Shown here piece by piece: positions 1 through 4,284 of a stretch of 5,336 nt of DNA. The stretch's first letter is position 1. Every line of letters begins with the position of its first letter. This DNA comes from Betaproteobacteria bacterium (lineage in GTDB: Bacteria; Pseudomonadota; Gammaproteobacteria; Burkholderiales; Burkholderiaceae). Under the pieces are notes generated by a model. It saw nothing but the letters and a program-made list of their open reading frames with translations, had not been told where the DNA came from and did no database searches. The stretch is taken from contig RFXC01000261.1 of NCBI GenBank assembly GCA_009921765.1, forward strand, positions 1 to 5,336, in the 5' to 3' direction. Both the position numbers and the translations under genes were made by a program.

Positions 1-459
1 CAGCAGCGCCGACACCTCGGCAGAGGGCGCGCTTTCGCCTGCTGAATTCACCGCGGTCACGACGTAGTGATAGGGCTTTCCTGCAGGGAGTCCGTCATGA
101 AGAAACGGCGACGAAGCGTCCCGTATCACCTTGGCCGTGCTCGGCGTCACGCCGCGCGACTCCGACCAGTAGACGACATAGCTGTCGGCACCGACTGACG
201 GTGTCCATTTGAGCGTGATCGACGGGCTGTTGCCAACGGTGGCAACCAGCCCGCTCACCGGGGCAGGAGGCGTGGCAAGGGTAGCGGTATCAGGTTCGGT
301 GCCGGTACCTCCGCCACCGCTCGAGCCGCAGCCTGCGAGCGCGCCCAGCGCGAGGATCGCAAGCGTGTTGCGCCAGGCGGAGCGCGAGGGGGAAGGGGCG
401 GCGGGCGGCACGCCCTTCGGGCGTGAGCCATTGAGCCCGCTTGATGTGGGATGCAGCAT
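1..459 (-). CDS. Fibronectin type III domain lipoprotein, N-terminal part (runs off left edge)
   Basis: This frame is open from the ATG at 459-457 to the window edge, giving 153 codons without a stop. Residues 1-32 form an unusually long N-terminal region with R26 and R30, followed by a hydrophobic stretch (about 33-42) and the lipobox L41-A42-G43-C44. A Gly/Ser linker (GSSGGGG) follows, which fits a lipidated, surface- or periplasm-facing protein. From about residue 65 the sequence reads as a fibronectin type III domain: W85 in strand B, Y94/Y97 in strand C, then the typical L-P-A-G-x-x-Y-x-Y-x-V-x-A-x-N-x-x-G end. Such domains are usually binding or spacer modules, so the function must lie in the missing C-terminal part. 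AGGAG lies 10 bases before the ATG. A GTG at 411-409 would give a signal peptide of more usual length and is a possible alternative start. The lipoprotein and FnIII calls are firm; the cargo domain is unknown. Confidence 0.86.
   Translation of the reverse strand, partial: MLHPTSSGLNGSRPKGVPPAAPSPSRSAWRNTLAILALGALAGCGSSGGGGTGTEPDTATLATPPAPVSGLVATVGNSPSITLKWTPSVGADSYVVYWSESRGVTPSTAKVIRDASSPFLHDGLPAGKPYHYVVTAVNSAGESAPSAEVSALL
409..425 (-). repeat. 7-bp hairpin inside the lipoprotein leader codons
   Basis: CACGCCC and GGGCGTG form a perfect 7-bp stem around a three-base loop. It spans codons 13-17 of the lipoprotein, in the N-terminal region before the hydrophobic segment, and includes the alternative GTG start. 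It could damp early translation or simply reflect GC-rich codons; nothing in the sequence decides this. Confidence 0.4.
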
Positions 460-469
460 GGTCCTGAAT

Positions 470-474
470 CTCCT
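470..474 (-). promoter_or_regulatory. Ribosome binding site of the lipoprotein gene
   Basis: The minus strand reads AGGAG here, 10 bases before the ATG at 459. The spacing is slightly long but usable, and it favours the ATG over the internal GTG at 411, which has only a weak AAGG before it. Confidence 0.5.
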
Positions 475-532
475 GGGTGAGGAGGCGTGATGAGCCTCGG
501 CCCGCGAGTGTTTCAGGGGGGTGTCGTGTCCT

Positions 533-565
533 CGTTGACAGCCGGCAACAGCGGGCAGGTCAACG
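533..565. repeat. Spaced inverted repeat upstream of the lipoprotein gene
   Basis: CGTTGAC at 533-539 and GTCAACG at 559-565 are exact reverse complements separated by 19 bases. The repeat lies 74-106 bases before the lipoprotein ATG, where a regulator could bind. The 26-base centre-to-centre distance is longer than the two turns typical of many dimeric operators. It could also form an RNA hairpin, but no T-run follows on either strand. Confidence 0.4.
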
Positions 566-702
566 GCAAATGAGTTGATCCTGCGGAGTGTCCTGCTTGA
601 TGGATGGCAAGCGCAGACGCACCCGCTCTCACGAGCTGCCGAGGGCGACCGAACCGGTGGGCGGAACAGGAAGATGCCCGGAGCTCTGGGCGGAGCGCCT
701 GC

Positions 703-927
703 TTACTGTCCGGGAAGCAGGCGCCCGAAGGGCTGCCCGCGGCTTGTGCCCGAGGCAATCACGCACAGGTTGCCCTCGACGTTGCAGACCTCGGTGTAGC
801 GGCGCGCGAACTGCCGCTCGGTCTGTCCGACGTGCGCCTCGGCCGCGATCTGCACCAATGGGATCAGCAGCGCGACGAGCGCGGCGAGCACGAGGATCAG
901 ATCGACAATGATGCGGGGATGATTCAT
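703..927 (-). CDS. Small exported or membrane-anchored protein of unknown function (74 aa)
   Basis: I do not recognise this protein. The ATG at 927 is the only usable start, since an in-frame stop lies upstream at 1006-1008 with no start codon between. Third codon positions are almost all G or C in this frame only, the best sign that it is truly coding. After a short MNHPR start comes a hydrophobic stretch at residues 6-28, ending in A-E-A at 29-31, a plausible signal peptidase I site. It could therefore be secreted as a 43-residue peptide or stay as a single-pass anchor with its C-terminus in the periplasm. The outer part carries C48 and C55, close enough for a disulfide. No clear ribosome binding site precedes the ATG, which lowers confidence. 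It lies 139 bases after the M28-like gene, so it may be its own unit or the operon tail. Confidence 0.6.
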   Translation of the reverse strand: MNHPRIIVDLILVLAALVALLIPLVQIAAEAHVGQTERQFARRYTEVCNVEGNLCVIASGTSRGQPFGRLLPGQ

Positions 928-1066
928 CGGCGGAGCGATGGTGGAGGGAACAAACGTTGGAACAGAACAGGGTGGACCGACTTGGTGCTTGAGTGGGATG
1001 ATAAATCATCTGCGGCGCCACCCGCAGTCAGGAAGCGTTGCCCGGCCTTGCCGAGATCGCGCCGCG
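928..1066. other. Intergenic interval after the hydrolase/receptor operon
   Basis: These 139 bases hold a GC-rich hairpin (1010-1027) and an adjoining AT-rich palindrome (997-1010). TATCAT at 1003-998 on the minus strand resembles a -10 box, but nothing like a -35 box lies 16-19 bases upstream, so no promoter is claimed. Confidence 0.5.
997..1027 (-). terminator. Candidate weak terminator: hairpin followed by AT-rich palindrome
   Basis: On the minus strand CTGCGG and CCGCAG pair around a six-base loop (1027-1010), 40 bases after the stop of the M28-like gene. The following bases read ATGATTTATCATC, AT-rich against a GC-rich background and themselves a 6-bp palindrome (GATGAT/ATCATC). There is no true T-tract, so intrinsic termination would be weak; a Rho-dependent end or an operator is equally possible. 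Confidence 0.3.
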
Positions 1067-2218
1067 TTACGGGGCGCACTCGGCGATTGCCAGCGCGGTC
1101 ACGCTTTGCGAGATGGCGCATGCCCGATCGAGATCGATGCTGGTCGGCCAGCGGTCTTCAGGCGCATGGAACCAAGGGTTGCTGCCAATCAGCGACAAAT
1201 AGCGGCCGCCCCGCTGTTCGATTTCATGAGCCTCGCCACTTGCCTTGCCGCCGGTTTCTGCAAGGATTGCCTCGGCGGGATAGCCCCGGTTCGCAAGCAG
1301 CTCGCGCATCCGCCGCGCCAGTCCGTCGATATTGCTTCGTACGGTCAACGATGGAGAGGTGGCGGTGCCGAGGTTGGCGCCCAGGTGAATGACCAGCGCT
1401 GATTCGCTGGCCAGTTCCGGTTCGATGGCAAAGGCGTGATGCGCGCCCAGGTGTCCGAGTTCGTGTCCGCAGGTGGCAAGTGCTGCGACTGCGCGTCGGC
1501 GAGTCGCTGAGGCCGCAAGCGCCTGCAGGGCCTGCACCCAGGCAAAGACGCCGCCAGCGCGCTCGGCGGTGCTGGTCCACCACGAAGTTCGGGGGGTAAG
1601 CAGCAGCAGGGGTGGGCCTTCGCCAGCCAGCTGTACGCGCACATTGCTGGAATCCGCGACGTCATGTCGGCCCGTGGCCGTGACGGTCACTTGCGCGGCG
1701 TGTTCGCTCAGCATTGCAACCGCCTGCGCGTCTCGTCCGGCGATTTGCAGGACTGGTGGGCCGAAGGGGTGGTCGCTGTCGTGTGCATTGAGCGGGGCCA
1801 GACCACCGTCGCGCGTGGTGAGTGCAATCACGATGGCGCGGTGACGACTGTCGGCGCGGGCGCGCGCAAATGCATTGTTGGGAAGGCTCGCCATGGCGGG
1901 TTCCATCACCGCGAAGCCGATGTCGGCATCGGAACCCAGCGGCCCGATCTGGCCCGTGACGCCGTCCGGTTCGGTAAGTCCGCCGTCAAACAAGGGCAAG
2001 CCCTGGATGCGCGGGACGCCTTGTGCATGAAGTGTCGCTTCTCCGGGCAGAAAGCGCCTGAACCGGACATTCTGGAACGTTGTGTGCAAGCCCTGGACGC
2101 GAGCGAGTTGCTGGGCGAGCCAAGCGGCTGATGCGAGGTCGCCGGTCGAGCCTGCCCGCCGCTCGCCGAAGCTGTCGTATTGGGCGAAGAAATCTGCCGC
2201 TTGCGTAGGGGGGTTCAT
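1067..2218 (-). CDS. M28-like (aminopeptidase/amidase type) hydrolase with an altered metal site
   Basis: This 383-residue protein has no signal peptide and is probably cytoplasmic. The order of elements follows the M28 zinc-peptidase fold: an N-terminal FGERRAGS block (18-25), an inserted middle part resembling a PA-type lid (about 80-180), SSNVRVQLAGE (190-200), the AERAGG segment (218-223) where GA-D-N-x-S-G is usual, GHELGHLGA (251-259) where the E-E-x-G-x-x-G-S motif is usual, E329-A-H331, and WFHAPEDRW (349-357), which keeps the final metal histidine as H351. The usual early H-x-D pair is absent: the matching strand reads LLLLTPRTSWW. The usual catalytic Glu before the second ligand is replaced by H252. 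It may thus be a diverged amide hydrolase or a non-catalytic relative. It follows the second receptor gene with a four-base overlap and lacks its own clear ribosome binding site. Superfamily membership is fairly sure; activity and substrate are unknown. Confidence 0.72.
   Translation of the reverse strand: MNPPTQAADFFAQYDSFGERRAGSTGDLASAAWLAQQLARVQGLHTTFQNVRFRRFLPGEATLHAQGVPRIQGLPLFDGGLTEPDGVTGQIGPLGSDADIGFAVMEPAMASLPNNAFARARADSRHRAIVIALTTRDGGLAPLNAHDSDHPFGPPVLQIAGRDAQAVAMLSEHAAQVTVTATGRHDVADSSNVRVQLAGEGPPLLLLTPRTSWWTSTAERAGGVFAWVQALQALAASATRRRAVAALATCGHELGHLGAHHAFAIEPELASESALVIHLGANLGTATSPSLTVRSNIDGLARRMRELLANRGYPAEAILAETGGKASGEAHEIEQRGGRYLSLIGSNPWFHAPEDRWPTSIDLDRACAISQSVTALAIAECAP
2215..2218 (-). 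other. ATGA stop/start overlap
   Basis: The minus strand reads ATGA: the start of the M28-like gene (2218-2216) overlaps the TGA stop of the receptor gene (2217-2215). No Shine-Dalgarno sequence lies just upstream, so translation of the hydrolase probably depends on coupling to the receptor. This ties the two genes to one transcript. Confidence 0.85.
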
Positions 2219-3195
2219 TCGGCGCGAACGCCAGACAGTGCAATCAGGTCTCTGAGCCGCTTCAACTCAACCGCCCATTCCTCGCGATAGGCAGCCGGGC
2301 TGCTGGAGAGCACAATGGAACCGCCCTCGTCGGCGATGCGCTTGCGCAGGTCGGCATCGCGCGTCATGGCCTCGGAAAACGCGCCAGCGATCTTGTCGAC
2401 GACCGCTGGCGAAAGCCCGGAGGGGCCAACAACCGATGATCCGCTGATGACCACTGGACCACCCTTGAGGGTTTCGGCGAGCGTTGGGATATCGGGGAGC
2501 GCAGTCATTCTGACCGAGCCCGCCGATACGAGGATCCGGATCCGGCCGATCTGATGCCTGGGAAGCGCGATATTGCTGATCGCAAACGCAAAGTCGACTT
2601 CACCCTGCTCGACGGCGAGGGTGGCCTGATTGGCGCCCTTGTAGGGAACGTGAATGCCTTCCGCGCCGATGAGCTTCAGCATGGCGGCCGCGGCCATGTG
2701 GGCCGGCGTGCCGATTCCGCCTGACCCGTACCGCAGTGGCTGGTCGCGCGCTGCGCGTGCCGCGGCGAAAACATCCTGAATGGTCTTCCAGGGGCGGTCT
2801 GCCCGGACACCAAGCACGGCGGGGTGTTCGGCGAGCGTCACAATGGGGGTGAAGTCTTTCATCACGTCGTAGCCCGGATCCGCCTGCATGGCGGCGTGGG
2901 TGATGGCGGTACCACCACCCCACATGAGCGAATAGCCGTCGGGCGCCGTTCGCGCCATGCGTTGCGCGGCAACCAACCCGCCTGCTCCGGGGCGGTTGTC
3001 GATCACGAATGTGCCGCCGAAGGGGGTCGCCGCCCGCGAAGAGATGAGTCGTGCGAGTGTGTCGGACGATGATCCCGCTGCAAACGGCACCACCAGACTC
3101 ACAGGGCGTGACGGGTAGGCAGACGGCTGGGCCCGAACCGCCCAGGGAGAAAGCGCCAGTAGACCAAGCGAAAGCGATAGCTTGCGACGGTTCAT
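2215..3195 (-). CDS. Bug-family (TctC-type) periplasmic solute receptor, second of two
   Basis: A 326-residue extracytoplasmic binding protein of the tripartite tricarboxylate family, normal length. Residues 1-22 form a signal peptide (MNRRK, hydrophobic core, A-R-A before Q23). The first-lobe motif RPVSLVVPFAAGSSSDTLAR (30-49) corresponds to the family loop P-x-x-x-G-x-x-x-D that touches ligand. It is followed by the DNRPGAGG turn, PDGYSLMWG, YGSGGIGTPAH, IHVPYKGA and the LPDIPTLAE block. In this family the pocket typically closes on carboxylates, amides or nicotinate-like molecules; the ligand here cannot be read from sequence. The start is firm: GGAGGA lies six bases before the ATG. No TctA/TctB membrane genes appear, so it may work with a partner encoded elsewhere or act as a sensor. 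It shares the HVPYKG and GIGTP blocks with the neighbouring receptor but is otherwise well diverged, so the pair is old or was brought together rather than freshly duplicated. Confidence 0.94.
   Translation of the reverse strand: MNRRKLSLSLGLLALSPWAVRAQPSAYPSRPVSLVVPFAAGSSSDTLARLISSRAATPFGGTFVIDNRPGAGGLVAAQRMARTAPDGYSLMWGGGTAITHAAMQADPGYDVMKDFTPIVTLAEHPAVLGVRADRPWKTIQDVFAAARAARDQPLRYGSGGIGTPAHMAAAAMLKLIGAEGIHVPYKGANQATLAVEQGEVDFAFAISNIALPRHQIGRIRILVSAGSVRMTALPDIPTLAETLKGGPVVISGSSVVGPSGLSPAVVDKIAGAFSEAMTRDADLRKRIADEGGSIVLSSSPAAYREEWAVELKRLRDLIALSGVRAE
2636..2654 (-). repeat. 19-base exact match to 3699-3717 (receptor HVPYKG block)
   Basis: This stretch is identical to 3699-3717 in the other receptor gene. 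Both code for the HVPYKG block. The identity includes silent positions, pointing to common ancestry of the two genes or exchange between them at this block; the flanking sequence differs clearly. Confidence 0.75.
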
Positions 3196-3201
3196 CGAGG
3201 T

Positions 3202-3207
3202 TCCTCC
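3202..3207 (-). promoter_or_regulatory. Strong ribosome binding site of the second Bug receptor
   Basis: The minus strand reads GGAGGA six bases before the ATG at 3195. It is the best Shine-Dalgarno match in the window, fitting the high expression expected of a periplasmic receptor. Confidence 0.8.
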
Positions 3208-3264
3208 ATCAGTTCATCGGTCGATTGGATCACATGGCTGGTTTGATCGGTGCGACGGCGTATG

Positions 3265-3281
3265 GCTCGCGGAACGCGAGC
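3265..3281 (-). repeat. Intercistronic hairpin between the two receptor genes
   Basis: GCTCGCG and CGCGAGC form a perfect, very GC-rich 7-bp stem with a three-base loop, beginning two bases after the stop of the first receptor. No T-run follows on the minus strand, so it is not a standard intrinsic terminator. Inside an operon such a hairpin often protects the upstream message from 3' exonucleases or causes partial read-through, which would set different levels of the two receptors. Confidence 0.65.
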
Positions 3282-3283
3282 AC

Positions 3284-4267
3284 TCAGTTGGGCTGAAGCC
3301 CTGCGCGCTCGATCACCTGCTTCCACGACGCTGCCTCGCGCCGCATCTGCTCGGCAAACTCGGCGGGTGCGTTACCCACCGCGGTGAGACCCAGTTCCTG
3401 ATACCGGGCGCGAACAGTGGAATCCGCAAGCGCTTCCTTCACCGCGTCGGCGATTCTGCGAATCAGCCCGGCATCGGTACCCTGCGGCGCGGACAATCCC
3501 CACCAGTTGCCGGTGCGAAGCGCCGGCATCCCCTGTTCGGCGCTGGTCGCCACATCGGGCAGTGCAGCCAGGCGACTTTCGCCCGCGACCGCAAGGGCTT
3601 TCAGTCGTCCGGCCTTCACCATCGCAGCGACTGAACTGAAAGCGGTGACGTAGAGCTGGGTCTCGCCGTTGATCAGGCCCTGAACGGCGGGTGGGCTCCC
3701 CTTGTAGGGAACGTGAACCATGTCAACGCCGGCCAGCTGGCGAAACAGCTCTGCGGCCAGATGCGGTGGCGTGCCGATTCCCGGCGATCCGAATGCAAAC
3801 GGCGGGGTGGCTTTGGCGGCCAGCGCGGACAGACTGCGCAGATCGTTTGCCGCGAGCGACTCGGCAACCACCACGACCGACGGCGCGTTGCTCACCATGG
3901 TGATCGGCATCAGATCGCCCAGCGGATCGAAGCGCATGCCGCGTATCAGGTGCTGGTTGGTCACATAGTTGTTGGTGGCACCGAGCAGGAGGGTGTGTCC
4001 GTCGGGACGCGCCCGCACCACTTCTTCTGCGCCGATGTTGCCCGACGCACCGCTCTTGTTGTCAATCAGGAAACGTGCGCCCAGGCGCGACTCCAGCAGC
4101 GGTTGGATCTGTCGAAAAGAAATGTCGCCGGTGTTGCCCGGCGCGTAGGGGACCACCACGCGGACGGCGCGATTCGGCCAGGCCCCGGTGTCCTGTGCCT
4201 GGCTTGCGATGGGTAGCAGGGCTGTGGTGATGCTCAGTGCGAAGGCATGAATCCGGTTCAGGTGCAT
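3284..4267 (-). CDS. Bug-family (TctC-type) periplasmic solute receptor, first of two
   Basis: With the ATG at 4267 the protein has 327 residues, the normal length for the family. An upstream in-frame TTG at 4288 would add seven residues and overlap the preceding stop, but GGAG sits six bases before the ATG and the signal peptide then begins properly (MHLNR, hydrophobic core, S-Q-A before Q25). After cleavage come WPNRAVRVVVPYAPGNTGD (ligand-loop motif), IDNKSGASGNIGAEEVV, ARPDGHTLLLG, FGSPGIGTPPH, VHVPYKGSPPA and LPDVATSAEQG, all in family order. A distinct NWWGLSAPQG segment replaces the second receptor's SSVVGPSGL, suggesting a somewhat different second-lobe surface. It binds a small solute, probably a carboxylate or amide, in the periplasm. 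It starts 17 bases after the amidohydrolase gene, so the two are almost surely co-transcribed, making a shared substrate likely but not proven. Confidence 0.94.
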   Translation of the reverse strand: MHLNRIHAFALSITTALLPIASQAQDTGAWPNRAVRVVVPYAPGNTGDISFRQIQPLLESRLGARFLIDNKSGASGNIGAEEVVRARPDGHTLLLGATNNYVTNQHLIRGMRFDPLGDLMPITMVSNAPSVVVVAESLAANDLRSLSALAAKATPPFAFGSPGIGTPPHLAAELFRQLAGVDMVHVPYKGSPPAVQGLINGETQLYVTAFSSVAAMVKAGRLKALAVAGESRLAALPDVATSAEQGMPALRTGNWWGLSAPQGTDAGLIRRIADAVKEALADSTVRARYQELGLTAVGNAPAEFAEQMRREAASWKQVIERAGLQPN

Positions 4268-4273
4268 CAGGGG

Positions 4274-4277
4274 CTCC
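4274..4277 (-). promoter_or_regulatory. Ribosome binding site that decides the first receptor's start
   Basis: The minus strand reads GGAG six bases before the ATG at 4267. The upstream TTG at 4288 has no comparable site, so the ATG is preferred. Confidence 0.7.
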
Positions 4278-4284
4278 GTGGATG

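Larger units (their letters stand above)
460..702. other. Non-coding interval between the small exported protein and the lipoprotein gene
   Basis: I find no convincing gene in these 243 bases. The open frames that cross them are rich in Arg, Ser and Pro and show no family features. The interval holds a spaced inverted repeat (533-565) and the lipoprotein ribosome binding site. On the minus strand TTGACC (562-557 region) is followed 17 bases later by TGTCAA, a poor match to a -10 box, so no promoter is called. Confidence 0.55.

Noticed and set aside
209..490. Plus-strand open frame (93 codons) at the left end
   Set aside because: It is antisense to the lipoprotein frame, which has a lipobox, linker and FnIII domain; the plus-strand product is low-complexity Pro/Ala/Ser.
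535..540. TTGACA on the plus strand as a -35 box
   Set aside because: No -10-like hexamer follows at 16-18 bases and no plus-strand gene is supported; it is part of the inverted repeat.
676..691. Stem around GAGCTC after the small gene as its terminator
   Set aside because: On the minus-strand RNA the stem has an A-C mismatch leaving four outer pairs, and no T-run follows.
513..758. Minus-strand frame of 81 codons in the interval before the lipoprotein gene
   Set aside because: It overlaps the end of the small exported protein in another frame, is rich in Ser/Arg/Ala and has no recognisable feature.
629..1021. Minus-strand frame of 130 codons overlapping the small exported protein
   Set aside because: It consists largely of Arg/Ala/Ser runs, and third-position GC preference supports the 703-927 frame instead.
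604..1392. Long plus-strand open frame (262 codons) across the small gene and the end of the M28-like gene
   Set aside because: It is rich in Arg, Ala and Pro with no family motif, and lies antisense to two better supported minus-strand frames; long antisense frames are expected in GC-rich DNA.
1451..1465. H-E-L-G-H read as a metzincin or gluzincin zinc motif
   Set aside because: The downstream spacing (H-E-x-x-H-x-x-G-x-x-H) is not met, and the surrounding order fits the M28 fold better, so a zincin assignment was not made.
3713..4216. Plus-strand frame of 167 codons inside the first receptor gene
   Set aside because: It is antisense to a clear Bug receptor and shows no motif or start signal of its own.
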